Position numbers and translations under genes: made by a program. The notes beneath the pieces are model-generated. The model worked only from the letters and a program-made list of their open reading frames with translations, was not told the origin of the DNA and ran no database searches. Positions 6,168 to 13,765 of a DNA stretch of 28,019 nt are shown one piece after another. The stretch spans positions 1-28,019 of the forward strand of contig DATKRB010000034.1 of NCBI GenBank assembly GCA_035532415.1, written 5' to 3'. Numbering within the stretch: position 1 is the stretch's first letter; every line of letters starts with the position of its first letter. The stretch comes from DATKRB01 sp035532415. GTDB lineage: Bacteria; Actinomycetota; Acidimicrobiia; Acidimicrobiales; RAAP-2.

Positions 6168-7712
6168 TCACACGCCCGGGAGCGCCGCCTGCAGGGCGGT
6201 GGCCGGGTCGGCTCCCGCCCCTTCCGCTCCGGCGGCGCCGTCGGCCGCGCCCGCGCGGACCGCGTCGGGCCCCGCCGACCGGGCACCACCCAGCGAAACC
6301 GGCACCGGCACCGGGTAGCGCCCGGTCAGGCAGGCGTCACAGAACCCCGCCCCCGGGGCATCGATCGCGCTCTTCAGGTTGGCCAGGCTGATGTAGGCGA
6401 TGGAGTCGACGTTCAGGAACCGCTCTATCTCGGCCAGGCTCAGCTGCGCCGCAAGCAGCTCCCCCCGGTCCGGCGTGTCGATCCCGTAGTAACAGGGCCA
6501 GCTGAACGGCGGGGAGGAGATCCGCAGGTGCACCTCGGCGGCGCCCGCGTCCCGCAGCATCCCGACGATGGCCCGGGTGGTCGTCCCCCGCACGATGGAG
6601 TCGTCCACCACCACCAGCCGCTTGCCGGCGACGTTGTCCCGCAGCGGGTTCAACTTGCGGCGGACGGCGTCGGAGCGGGCCTGGCTGCCCGGGCTGATGA
6701 AGGTCCGGCCGATGTAGCGGTTCTTGATGAGCCCCTGGCCGTAGGGGATGCCGCTGCGGCGGGCGTAACCCTCGGCCGCGGGGACGCCCGAGTCGGGGAC
6801 GCCCATCACCAGGTCGGCGTCGACCGGTGCCTGCACGGCGAGCAGCTCGCCCATCCGCCGCCGGGTACCGTGCACCTCGCGCCCGTACAGCCGGGTGTCG
6901 GGTCGGGCGAAGTACACGAATTCGAAGATGCAGAGGCGGGGATGGATCTGGTCCGGCGGGTACAGCTGCTCGGACCGCGGACCGTGCTCGTCGATCACCA
7001 CCAGCTCTCCGGGCTCGAGCTCGCGGACGAAGGTCGCGCCGATCACGTCGAGCGCCGGGGACTCCGACGCGAGCACCCAGCCCTCGGGGGCCTCGGCCGC
7101 ACCGAGCCGGCCGAGGCACAGGGGCCGGAACCCGTGCGGGTCGCGCACCCCGTAAAGGTGGGTCGCGTCGAGCAGGACGAAGGAGAAGGCACCCTGCGCC
7201 CGGGGAAGCACCGACCGGAGCGCTTCCACCAGGTCCGTCTCGGGTGGATCACCCCCGGCGAGCCCGCCCGGTCCGTCGGGGGGCGCGGCGAGGGCCTGGG
7301 CCACGAGCTCGGCCACCACGTCGCTGTCGGTGCCGACCATGCCGGGCAGGATCCCGGCCATGCCGGCCAGCTCGGCGGTGTTGGTCAGGTTGCCGTTGTG
7401 GCCGAGGGCAAAACCGGCCGCTCCGCTGTCGCGGTACACGGGCTGCGCCGCCGCCCAGTCCGACGAGCCGTGGGTGGAGTAGCGGGTGTGGCCGATGGCC
7501 AGGTGGCCCGGCAGCCCCGAGAGCGTCCGCTCGTCGAAGACCGTCGTGACGAGGCCCATGTCCCGCATCACCGTGATGGTCTCGCCGTCGCTGACGGCCA
7601 TGCCGGCCGACTCCTGCCCGCGGTGCTGCAGGGCGTATATCCCGTCGAAGGTGAGATGGGCCACGCCGCGGCCGGGGGCGTACACCCCGAAGACCCCGCA
7701 GGCCTCCTTCAC
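6168..7712 (-). CDS. purF: Amidophosphoribosyltransferase
   Basis: A 514-residue glutamine amidotransferase that makes phosphoribosylamine from PRPP and glutamine, the first committed step of purine synthesis. The Ntn-type glutaminase nucleophile is Cys5 in MKEACGVFGV, so a four-residue propeptide must be removed. GHTRYSTHG (74-82) and HNGNLTN (105-111) complete that site. The PRPP loop is RLVVVDDSIVRGTTTR (365-380). Cys261, Cys407 and the CDAC pair (Cys458, Cys461) match the four 4Fe-4S cluster ligands known from Bacillus PurF, so this is the iron-sulfur type. A Gly/Pro insert lies near 143-156, and the last 40 residues are an Ala-rich tail. GTG 7712 is preceded by GAGGA about nine bases upstream. 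It is the first gene of the purF-purM-pyrE unit. Confidence 0.95.
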   Translation of the reverse strand: MKEACGVFGVYAPGRGVAHLTFDGIYALQHRGQESAGMAVSDGETITVMRDMGLVTTVFDERTLSGLPGHLAIGHTRYSTHGSSDWAAAQPVYRDSGAAGFALGHNGNLTNTAELAGMAGILPGMVGTDSDVVAELVAQALAAPPDGPGGLAGGDPPETDLVEALRSVLPRAQGAFSFVLLDATHLYGVRDPHGFRPLCLGRLGAAEAPEGWVLASESPALDVIGATFVRELEPGELVVIDEHGPRSEQLYPPDQIHPRLCIFEFVYFARPDTRLYGREVHGTRRRMGELLAVQAPVDADLVMGVPDSGVPAAEGYARRSGIPYGQGLIKNRYIGRTFISPGSQARSDAVRRKLNPLRDNVAGKRLVVVDDSIVRGTTTRAIVGMLRDAGAAEVHLRISSPPFSWPCYYGIDTPDRGELLAAQLSLAEIERFLNVDSIAYISLANLKSAIDAPGAGFCDACLTGRYPVPVPVSLGGARSAGPDAVRAGAADGAAGAEGAGADPATALQAALPGV

Positions 7713-7903
7713 CGTCCGGTCCTCTGCGCCACAGCTCTCCTGCTCGCGTCACTTCGACGCCCCGCACGCGTCGACCCGTTGGGCACCTTCGTTGGCGACC
7801 CCAGTCTCCCACAGGCCCCGACAGGCCCACCACGACGTCCCGATGAACAGGAGCGGCCACCCCGGCCGAGGTCACGACGGGGCGCCGGTAACCTCGGATC
7901 GAC
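7713..7903. other. Divergent promoter region between purF and the PHP gene
   Basis: This 191-base non-coding stretch separates two genes transcribed away from each other. The PHP side has the -10-like TAACCT at 7889-7894. No clear -10 or -35 is recognisable on the purF side, and no riboswitch- or T-box-like structure is evident by eye. The imperfect repeat cccacaggcccc / cgacaggccca near 7810-7830 is the only other pattern seen. Confidence 0.5.
7889..7894 (+). promoter_or_regulatory. Putative -10 box (TAACCT) of leaderless PHP gene
   Basis: TAACCT lies nine bases before ATG 7904, and no ribosome-binding site intervenes. It fits the recurring TANNNT-to-start arrangement of this window. A -35 at the expected distance is not convincing. 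Confidence 0.5.
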
Positions 7904-8752
7904 ATGATCGACCTGCACACCCACTCGACAGCCTCCGACGGCACCGATACCCCCGAGCGTATCGCCGAGCTGGCCACGGCCGTGCAGTGCTCGGCCGTGG
8001 CCCTCACCGACCACGACACCCTCAGCGGGCTCGCGAGGGCCCAGCGGCGCGCCGACGAGCTCGGGGTGGAGCTCGTCCGGGGCTGCGAGGTGTCCTGCGC
8101 GTTCCGGGGCGCGAGCGCCCACGTGCTCGTCTACTTCGTCAACGGTGACGAGGGCCCGCTGCAGGACGAGCTGGGCCGCCTGCGCCGGGACCGGGTCGCC
8201 CGCAACCGGCAGCTGACGGCCCGCCTGATCGAGCTGGGGCTCCCCGTCACCTACGACGAGGTGTTGGCGGAGGCGGCCGGCGAGGACAGCGTCGGCCGGC
8301 CCCACTTCGCTGCCGTCCTCACCCGCAACGGAGCCACGACCTCGGTGGCCGACGCGTTCGACAAGTGGCTGGGCGCGGGCCGGCCCGCCCACGTCCCCAA
8401 GGCCAGGGTCGCCCCGGCAGAGGTGGCTTCGCTGGCCCGGGCATCGGGCGCGGTGGCCGTGCTGGCCCACCCCCTCGCCCTGGGCCTGGCGCCCGCGGAG
8501 CTCTCGTCGGCGGTCGGCGAGCTCGCCGAGGCCGGGTTCGCCGGCGTTGAGGCGATATACGGCCGCTACACCCGTGAGGAGCGGGCCGCGCTGACCGAGC
8601 TGGCCCGGCGTCACGACCTGGTGGCCACCGGCGGCTCCGACCACCACGGGTCGACCAAGCCCGACCTCACCGTCGGTACCGGCCGCGGCGACCTGAAGGT
8701 CCCCGACGAGGTGCTCGAGCGCCTGGCCGCCCGCCGCCCGCCGGGGCGGTAG
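7904..8752 (+). CDS. PHP-domain phosphoesterase (TrpH/RNase AM-like)
   Basis: A 282-residue PHP-fold metal-dependent phosphoesterase. All expected metal-binding motifs are present in order: DLHTHS (His5, His7), LTDHDT (Asp36, His37), GCEVS (Glu62), AHVL (His73), RPHFA (His134), LAHP (His189) and GSDHHG (Asp246, His247 or His248). Motif order and length match the YciV/TrpH group, which in E. coli acts on 3',5'-nucleoside bisphosphates and on RNA 5' ends. It is on the plus strand between purF and purL, which are on the minus strand, so it interrupts the purine locus. Its stop codon (TAG 8750-8752) lies inside the first copy of a 17-bp repeat, so the last residues RRPPGR are encoded at the edge of that array. 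Confidence 0.88.
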   Translation: MIDLHTHSTASDGTDTPERIAELATAVQCSAVALTDHDTLSGLARAQRRADELGVELVRGCEVSCAFRGASAHVLVYFVNGDEGPLQDELGRLRRDRVARNRQLTARLIELGLPVTYDEVLAEAAGEDSVGRPHFAAVLTRNGATTSVADAFDKWLGAGRPAHVPKARVAPAEVASLARASGAVAVLAHPLALGLAPAELSSAVGELAEAGFAGVEAIYGRYTREERAALTELARRHDLVATGGSDHHGSTKPDLTVGTGRGDLKVPDEVLERLAARRPPGR

Positions 8753-8855
8753 TCGACACAGCCGCCCGCCGGGGCGGTAGTCGACACGGGGCGGTAGTCG
8801 ACACGGGGCGGTAGTCGACACGGGGCGGTAGTCGACACAGGGCGGTAGTCGACAC
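8743..8855 (+). repeat. 17-bp tandem repeat array, six copies
   Basis: The unit ggggcggtagtcgacac occurs at 8743-8759, 8771-8787, 8788-8804, 8805-8821 and 8822-8838 without mismatch, and at 8839-8855 with one change (first base a). The first copy is separated from the second by agccgcccgcc, so the first two copies are also part of a larger 28-bp duplication (8735-8762 and 8763-8790, start cgcccgcc). Each unit carries the palindrome gtcgac. The array lies between the converging PHP and purL genes and includes the PHP stop codon. Identical copies suggest recent slippage expansion. Confidence 0.95.
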
Positions 8856-8857
8856 AG

Positions 8858-8883
8858 CCACCCGCCGGCCGTGAGGGCGGTGG
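8858..8883. terminator. Hairpin between repeat array and purL stop
   Basis: CCACCCGCC (8858-8866) can pair with GGCGGTGG (8876-8883) in an eight-pair stem with one bulged C and a nine-base loop. It lies seven bases beyond the purL stop, between convergent genes, so termination of either transcript is plausible. No T tract is present. Confidence 0.35.
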
Positions 8884-8889
8884 TCGCGC

Positions 8890-11241
8890 TCAGCCGGTCT
8901 CGCCGAGGGCACGGGGCACCGCTCCGGCCCAGCCCTCAAGCACGGTGGCCACGGCGACGTCCACCAGGCCGTCCACCCGCAGGCGGTCGCCGCCGGCCCG
9001 GCCGAGCACCACCGCCGGCACCCCCCGGCGGGCCGCGACCTCGAGCACCTCGTCGACCCGGGCCGTCGCCACCAGCACCCGCGAGGGGAGCTCGCAGAAC
9101 AGCTCGGCATGCCCCTCCACCCCGCCCACGTCGCACCCGGTCCCCGACCCGACGGCCATCTCGGCCAACGCCACCCCGAGGCCCCCGGCCGACACGTCGT
9201 GGACCCCGCCGAGCAGCCCGTCGCGCCCCGCCACCGTGTCGGCAACCAGGTCGGCCACCAACTCGGTCAGGCGGGCGTGAGCGGCCAGGTGGAGGGGCGG
9301 GAGCGAGCCCCCCCGGTGACCGTGCACCTCCACCGCCCAGCGGCTGCCGCCCAGCGGGTGGCGGGCGGGAGGAGGGGGGGCGCCGGGGCCGAAGCCCGCC
9401 CGCGGCGGGACGTCGGCGGCGGTGCGCTCCCCGAGGAGGACGACCGAGTCACCCTCTGACCACCGGACCCCGGGGGGCGGGCGCAGGACGGTCTCGACCA
9501 GCCCGAGGACCCCGATGACCGGGGTCGGGTCGATGTCGGCGCCGCCGCTCTCGTTGTAGAGGCTCACGTTGCCGCCGATCACCGGGAGCCCCAGGCTCCG
9601 GCACGATTCCGACAGGCCGTCGATCGACTCCGACAGCTGCCACATCACCTCGGGGTGCTCGGGGTTCCCGAAGTTGAGGCAGTTGACCACCGCAACCGCC
9701 CGGGCGCCCACGCAGGCCAGGTTGGCGACGCCCTCGGCCACCACCATCGCGGTGCCGGCCCGCGGGTCGATGGCACACCAGCGCGGGCTGGAGTCGGTCG
9801 ACACGGCGATCCCGCGCCGGCTCGGGGGGAGGCCCGGCCCGGCCAACCGCAGCAGGGCGGCGTCTCCCCCGGGCCCGACCACCGTGTTCAGGAAGAGCTG
9901 GTGGTCGTACTGGCGGTAGACCCAGCTCGGGTCGCGCAGCAGCGCCAGCAGGTCGGCCGCGCAGCCGGCCGGAGCCGGGATCCGGCCGGGATCATCGGCG
10001 GCCCGGGCGGCCAGGTCGGCCGGCGGGGCGAGCGGCCGCTCGTACAGCGGGGCGTCGTCGGCGAGAGAGCCGGCGGGCACGTCGGCGAGGACCGGGCCGT
10101 CGAACCCCTGCCGGACCCGCAGCCGGCCGACCGGTGGCGCCCCCTCCGGGACGGGTCCCGCGGCGGGCTGGGGGTCGGTGACCCGACCGACGACGGTGGC
10201 CCGGACCTCCCAGCGGCGGCACACCTCGGTGACCGCCGGCAGGTCCTCGGGGGTCACGATGGCCAGCATCCGCTCCTGGCTCTCGCTGGTCATCACCTCC
10301 CAGGGCTCCATCCCCTCCTCGCGGCGGGGAACCGCCGACACGTCGACGTCCATGCCGACCCCGCCCCGGGCCGCGGTCTCGCTGGTCGCGCAGACCAGCC
10401 CGGCCCCGCCGAGGTCCTGAATCCCGACGACCAGCCCCTCGTCGAGCAGCGCCAGGCAGGCCTCGATCAGCCGCTTCTCCTCAAAGGGATCGCCCACCTG
10501 CACGCTCGGGCGCTTGGCCTCGTCGGCCTGCCCGCCCTCCCCGTCACCGGCGAACCCGGCCGACGCCAGCACGCTGACCCCGCCGATGCCGTCGCGCCCG
10601 GTGGTGGAGCCGAGCAGCACCGCCAGGTTTCCCTCCCCCGACGCCCGCCCGAGGACGAGGCGCTCCACCGGGAGCGCCCCGAGGCAGAGCACGTTGACGA
10701 GCGGGTTCTGCGCGTAGCACGGGTCGAAGGTCAGCTCCCCCCCGACGGTGGGGACCCCGACGGAATTGCCGTAGCTCGAGATCCCCGAGACGACCCCCTC
10801 CAACAGCCACCGTTGGCGGGGCTCGTCGAGCGGCCCGAAGAAGAGCGGGTCCATCACCGCGAGCGGCCGCGCCCCCATGGTGAAGATGTCGCGGAGGATC
10901 CCCCCGACGCCGGTGGCCGCCCCCTGGTGGGGCTCGATGGCCGACGGGTGGTTGTGGCTCTCGATGCGGATGGCGACGGCGATACCGTCCCCCGCGTCCA
11001 TCACCCCGGCGTTCTCCCCCGGGCCGACGAGCACGCCCGGGCCGGTCGTCGGCAGGCGCCGCAGGTGGAGGCGCGAGGACTTGTACGAGCAGTGCTCACT
11101 CCACATCACGGCGTACAGCGCCAGCTCGAGATGGTTGGGGTCGCGCCCGAGGACCCTCCGCACGTCCTCGAGCTCGGCGTCGGTGAGCCCCAGGGCCCGG
11201 TGGATCGGCTGGTCCCCGGTCTCCTGCTCGGCGTTGGGCAT
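8890..11241 (-). CDS. purL: Phosphoribosylformylglycinamidine synthase, large subunit PurL
   Basis: A 783-residue PurL of the short, multisubunit type, which works with PurS and PurQ to convert FGAR to FGAM using ATP and ammonia. Motifs: VMWSEHCSYKSSR (active-site His near residue 50), GPGENAGVMD, AIRIESHNHPSAIEPHQGAA (nucleotide site), GGILRDIFTMGARPLAVMDP, and in the second half CAIDPRAGTAMVVAEGVANL and LPVIGGNVSLYNE. ATG 11241 is chosen because MPNAEQETGD leads into the conserved HRALGLTDAELEDVRRVLGR and because TACCGT lies seven bases upstream; longer in-frame starts (to about 11400) give a non-conserved leader. It is separated from purSQ by an oppositely oriented gene and so must be transcribed from its own promoter. 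Confidence 0.95.
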   Translation of the reverse strand: MPNAEQETGDQPIHRALGLTDAELEDVRRVLGRDPNHLELALYAVMWSEHCSYKSSRLHLRRLPTTGPGVLVGPGENAGVMDAGDGIAVAIRIESHNHPSAIEPHQGAATGVGGILRDIFTMGARPLAVMDPLFFGPLDEPRQRWLLEGVVSGISSYGNSVGVPTVGGELTFDPCYAQNPLVNVLCLGALPVERLVLGRASGEGNLAVLLGSTTGRDGIGGVSVLASAGFAGDGEGGQADEAKRPSVQVGDPFEEKRLIEACLALLDEGLVVGIQDLGGAGLVCATSETAARGGVGMDVDVSAVPRREEGMEPWEVMTSESQERMLAIVTPEDLPAVTEVCRRWEVRATVVGRVTDPQPAAGPVPEGAPPVGRLRVRQGFDGPVLADVPAGSLADDAPLYERPLAPPADLAARAADDPGRIPAPAGCAADLLALLRDPSWVYRQYDHQLFLNTVVGPGGDAALLRLAGPGLPPSRRGIAVSTDSSPRWCAIDPRAGTAMVVAEGVANLACVGARAVAVVNCLNFGNPEHPEVMWQLSESIDGLSESCRSLGLPVIGGNVSLYNESGGADIDPTPVIGVLGLVETVLRPPPGVRWSEGDSVVLLGERTAADVPPRAGFGPGAPPPPARHPLGGSRWAVEVHGHRGGSLPPLHLAAHARLTELVADLVADTVAGRDGLLGGVHDVSAGGLGVALAEMAVGSGTGCDVGGVEGHAELFCELPSRVLVATARVDEVLEVAARRGVPAVVLGRAGGDRLRVDGLVDVAVATVLEGWAGAVPRALGETG

Positions 11242-11248
11242 CACGGAC

Positions 11249-11254
11249 ACGGTA
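11249..11254 (-). promoter_or_regulatory. Putative -10 box (TACCGT) of leaderless purL
   Basis: Read on the minus strand, TACCGT lies seven bases before ATG 11241 with no ribosome-binding site between. A separate purL promoter is required because the upstream gene is on the opposite strand. Confidence 0.55.
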
Positions 11255-11384
11255 GCGGGGAGCGCCGCGACGGCACGTCGGCTCCGGGCTCCGGGCACCG
11301 GCGAGACGGGTCGAGCACCGGCCTCCGGCACGGCCCCAGGACACGAACCCGGGCCGGACATTTGAGGAGTCAGGTAGTAATTGT

Positions 11385-11413
11385 TTGAGGCTGACTGCAA
11401 AGGTAAGGATAGT
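11385..11413 (+). promoter_or_regulatory. Putative sigma-70-type promoter of the embedded small gene
   Basis: TTGAGG (11385-11390) and GATAGT (11408-11413) are separated by exactly 17 bases. The stretch from about 11360 to 11480 is visibly richer in A and T than the rest of the window, as expected for a promoter. A second TTTGAGG lies upstream at 11371-11377. Predicted transcripts would carry a leader of roughly 80 bases before ATG 11500. Confidence 0.5.
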
Positions 11414-11443
11414 CACATACACGTATTGGGGGGTTCCCCGTGA

Positions 11444-11470
11444 TCGCAAATCGAGCGATGACATTTGCGA
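11444..11470. promoter_or_regulatory. Perfect 8-bp inverted repeat in the leader of the embedded gene
   Basis: TCGCAAAT (11444-11451) and ATTTGCGA (11463-11470) are exact reverse complements separated by 11 bases, so the half-sites are 19 bases apart centre to centre, close to two helical turns. It could be an operator for a dimeric regulator or an RNA hairpin in the leader. A smaller GGGG-gtt-CCCC type palindrome lies just before it (about 11428-11439). Confidence 0.5.
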
Positions 11471-11499
11471 AATTCCGTCCGATGAGAGAGAGTGGATCC

Positions 11500-11925
11500 A
11501 TGGCACGAGAGAAGACACGACCATCTCGCCGGTCGATGACGGCGGAGCACAAGGCAGCCCTGGCCAAGGGTCGCGAGGAGGGGCTCGCGGTCCGCCGCTA
11601 CCTCGAGGCGCTCGAGTCCTCGCGCCCCAAGCGGGGACGGAAGCGGACCCCGGCATCCATCGATCGGAAGTTGGCCTCCATTGATGCCGAGCTGAACAGT
11701 GCCGATCCGCTCTCTAGGCTCCACCTCTTGCAGGAAAAGAAGGACCTCCAGGACGAGCGGGCCCGGGTGGGTGACGTGCACGATCTCACCGACCTCGAGA
11801 AGCAGTTCGTGAAGGTCGCGAAGTCCTACGGGCAGCGCAAGGGGATCACCTACGGCACGTGGAGGGCGGCCGGCGTCAGCGCCGCCGCTCTGCAGCGGGC
11901 CGGCATCGCCCGCACCCGGGGCTGA
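11500..11925 (+). CDS. Small basic protein of unknown function embedded in the pur locus
   Basis: A 141-residue protein whose function I do not recognise. It has three visible parts: a charged N-terminal helix region (residues 13-40), a basic AT-hook-like patch RPKRGRKRTP (42-51), and a charged predicted helix, possibly coiled coil (52-91). The C-terminal segment KQFVKVAKSYGQRKGITYGT followed by WRAAGVSAAALQRAGI resembles short helix-turn-helix-like ends seen in actinobacterial hypothetical proteins. DNA binding is a guess. Start ATG 11500 is preferred over GTG 11440, because the upstream part contains the inverted repeat and is not protein-like. Its stop is only three bases from the purQ stop (convergent), and it points away from purL. 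Its codon use is less GC-biased than that of its neighbours. Confidence 0.75.
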   Translation: MAREKTRPSRRSMTAEHKAALAKGREEGLAVRRYLEALESSRPKRGRKRTPASIDRKLASIDAELNSADPLSRLHLLQEKKDLQDERARVGDVHDLTDLEKQFVKVAKSYGQRKGITYGTWRAAGVSAAALQRAGIARTRG

Positions 11926-11928
11926 CGC

Positions 11929-12612
11929 TCAAGCGGCGGCCCGCCCGGCGGCGGCGGCGGCCAGCAGCGACCGCAACAGCACGAGCCCGTCGGTCGACCC
12001 GAGGAGCTCGTCGGAGGCTCTCTCGGGGTGAGGCATGAGGCCCACCACGTTGCCCGCCGCGTTGCAGATGCCGGCGATGTCGTCGATCGACCCGTTCGGG
12101 TTGTGGACATAGCGGAGCACCACGCGATCTTCGGCGCGCAGCTCGTCGAGGGTGCGCTCGTCGCACACGTAGCTGCCGGCGAAGTGGTTGATCGGCACGA
12201 TCAGCTCGGCGCCGGGCGCGGCGAGCCCGGTCAGCACCGAGCGGGTCGACGACACGCGGAGAGCGGTCGGCATGCACAGGAAGCGGAGGTTCCGGTTCCT
12301 CTGCAGCGCCCCCGGGAGCAGGCCGGCCTCGGTCAGCACCTGAAACCCGTTGCAGATCCCGACAACGGGCCCGCCGGCTGCGGCGAAGCGGGCAACGGAC
12401 GCCATCACAGGCGAGAACCGGGCCAGCGCACCGGGCCGGAGGTAGTCGCCGTGGGCGAACCCGCCCGGCAGGACGACGGCGTCGAGATCACCCGGTGCCG
12501 GCCCCCCGTGCCAGACCAGGGTGGCCGACGCGCCCAGACGCTCCACGGCGACCGCCACGTCGTGCTCGCAGTTGGTCCCGGGGAACACCACGACCCCGAC
12601 CCGGGTGGCCAT
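11929..12612 (-). CDS. purQ: Phosphoribosylformylglycinamidine synthase, glutaminase subunit PurQ
   Basis: A 227-residue class I glutamine amidotransferase that delivers ammonia to PurL. The N-terminal VGVVVFPGTNCEHDVA is diagnostic. The catalytic triad is visible: Cys87 in GICNGFQVL, and His195 and Glu197 in MPHPERA. ATG 12612 lies five bases after the purS stop, so purS and purQ are coupled. It is the last gene of the purA-D-B-C-S-Q unit and ends against the convergent small gene. An Ala-rich tail (residues 217-227) is the only unusual part. Confidence 0.95.
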   Translation of the reverse strand: MATRVGVVVFPGTNCEHDVAVAVERLGASATLVWHGGPAPGDLDAVVLPGGFAHGDYLRPGALARFSPVMASVARFAAAGGPVVGICNGFQVLTEAGLLPGALQRNRNLRFLCMPTALRVSSTRSVLTGLAAPGAELIVPINHFAGSYVCDERTLDELRAEDRVVLRYVHNPNGSIDDIAGICNAAGNVVGLMPHPERASDELLGSTDGLVLLRSLLAAAAAGRAAA

Positions 12613-12617
12613 CGCGC

Positions 12618-12872
12618 TCAGCTCGGGCCGGTCAGCTCGAGCACGCTCTGCTCGATGACGGGGTTGGCCAGCAGCCGGTCGGCCAGCTCGACGGCCCGGG
12701 CCCGGGCCGCCTCCTCGTCGGGGGCCTCAACCTCAAAGGCGAAGGACCGTCCGGCCCGGACGTGGTGCACGTCGTCGAAGCCCAGCGCGGGCAACGCCCG
12801 CTCGATGGTGGCGCCCTCGGGGTCGGCGATGCCGGGACGGAGCCGGACTTCCACACGGGCCGAGTACCTCAT
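12618..12872 (-). CDS. purS: Phosphoribosylformylglycinamidine synthase subunit PurS
   Basis: An 84-residue protein of standard PurS length, the small dimeric subunit that bridges PurL and PurQ and helps ammonia channelling. Family features: the N-terminal strand YSARVEVRLRPGIADPEGATIERALPALGF (split over residues 3-32), the FEVEAPDEEAARARA turn and the C-terminal LLANPVIEQSVLEL. The ATG overlaps the purC stop by four bases (ATGA). The start is unambiguous because the protein is short and the motif begins at residue 3. Confidence 0.93.
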   Translation of the reverse strand: MRYSARVEVRLRPGIADPEGATIERALPALGFDDVHHVRAGRSFAFEVEAPDEEAARARAVELADRLLANPVIEQSVLELTGPS

Positions 12873-13765
12873 TGGCGCGCACCGTACCAGTCCCGCAGCA
12901 ACCGGCCGGTCACCCGCTCGTACGCGGCCACGTACCGGGCCGACGTAGCGGCCACCACCTCGGGAGGCAGCGCCGGCGGCGGTGGTCGCTTGTCCCAGGG
13001 CTGGGCGTCGACCCAGTCGCGCAGGGGCTGCTTGTCGAACGCCGGCGGGGTGGTCCCGGGGACGACCTCGCCGAGGGGCCACAGCCGCGACGAGTCGGGC
13101 GTCACCACCTCGTCGCACAGGGTGAGCCGGCCGTCCACCAGCCCGAGCTCGAATTTGGTGTCGGCGAGCACGAAGCCGGCCGCCTCCACCCTCGCCGCCG
13201 CCCGCGCGTACAGCGCCAGGCAGAGGTCCCGGGCCGCGGCCGCCGACTCGTGGCCGACCAGGTCCTGCGCCGCGGCGAAGTCGATGTTCTCGTCATGGCC
13301 CTCGGTGGCCTTGGTGGACGGCGTGAATATCGGCTCGGGCAACCGGTCGGCGAGCCTGAGCCCGGCGGGCATGGCCGCTCCGTGGATCGTCCCGCTCGCC
13401 GCGTACTCGCTGTAGGCCTGCCCGGCGAGGTAGCCGCGCACGATGCACTCGAGCGGGAGCATCTCGGCCCTGCGCACCAGCATGGCGCGCCCGGCCAGGT
13501 CCCCGAGGGCCTCGGCGCCCGGTGCCCTCCGGGCGATCGCCGACGGATCGGCGGTCACCAGGCTCCCCGGCGCCAGGTCGGCCAGCTCCTCGCACCAGAA
13601 CACGGTCATCGCGGTGAGGACCCGGCCCTTGTCGGGTATGGGCTCGGCCATCACCACGTCGAACGCCGATATCCGGTCGGAGGCCACCATCAGGAGCAGG
13701 CCGTCGCCGGCGTCGTACAGCTCGCGCACCTTGCCCCGGTGGAGCAGCGGAGGGGCGCCGCTCAA
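12869..13765 (-). CDS. purC: Phosphoribosylaminoimidazole-succinocarboxamide synthase (SAICAR synthetase)
   Basis: A 298-residue ATP-dependent ligase that joins CAIR and aspartate. Landmarks: HRGKVRELYDAGDGLLLMVASDRISAFDVV (split across 9-38), IPDKGRVLTAMTVFW, the signature LPLECIVRGYLAG (about 103-115), PIFTPSTKATEGHDENI, and LADTKFELGL with the acidic CDEVVTPDSSR. The length matches the eukaryote-like longer bacterial forms (about 290-300 residues). It starts with TTG, overlapping the purB stop by four bases (TTGA), a rare start codon consistent with coupled translation. Confidence 0.95.
   Translation of the reverse strand: MSGAPPLLHRGKVRELYDAGDGLLLMVASDRISAFDVVMAEPIPDKGRVLTAMTVFWCEELADLAPGSLVTADPSAIARRAPGAEALGDLAGRAMLVRRAEMLPLECIVRGYLAGQAYSEYAASGTIHGAAMPAGLRLADRLPEPIFTPSTKATEGHDENIDFAAAQDLVGHESAAAARDLCLALYARAAARVEAAGFVLADTKFELGLVDGRLTLCDEVVTPDSSRLWPLGEVVPGTTPPAFDKQPLRDWVDAQPWDKRPPPPALPPEVVAATSARYVAAYERVTGRLLRDWYGARQ

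Noticed and set aside
6108..7907. 599-codon plus-strand open frame opposite purF
   Set aside because: An antisense shadow of purF with no recognisable motif; it also crosses the purF/PHP promoter region.
8743..8855. Possible CRISPR array
   Set aside because: The 17-bp units are contiguous with no unique spacers, too short for CRISPR repeats, and no cas gene is nearby.
9655..11388. Long plus-strand open frame opposite purL (577 codons)
   Set aside because: It is Arg/Gly/Pro-rich without any domain pattern and mirrors a clearly real gene; high GC keeps antisense frames open.
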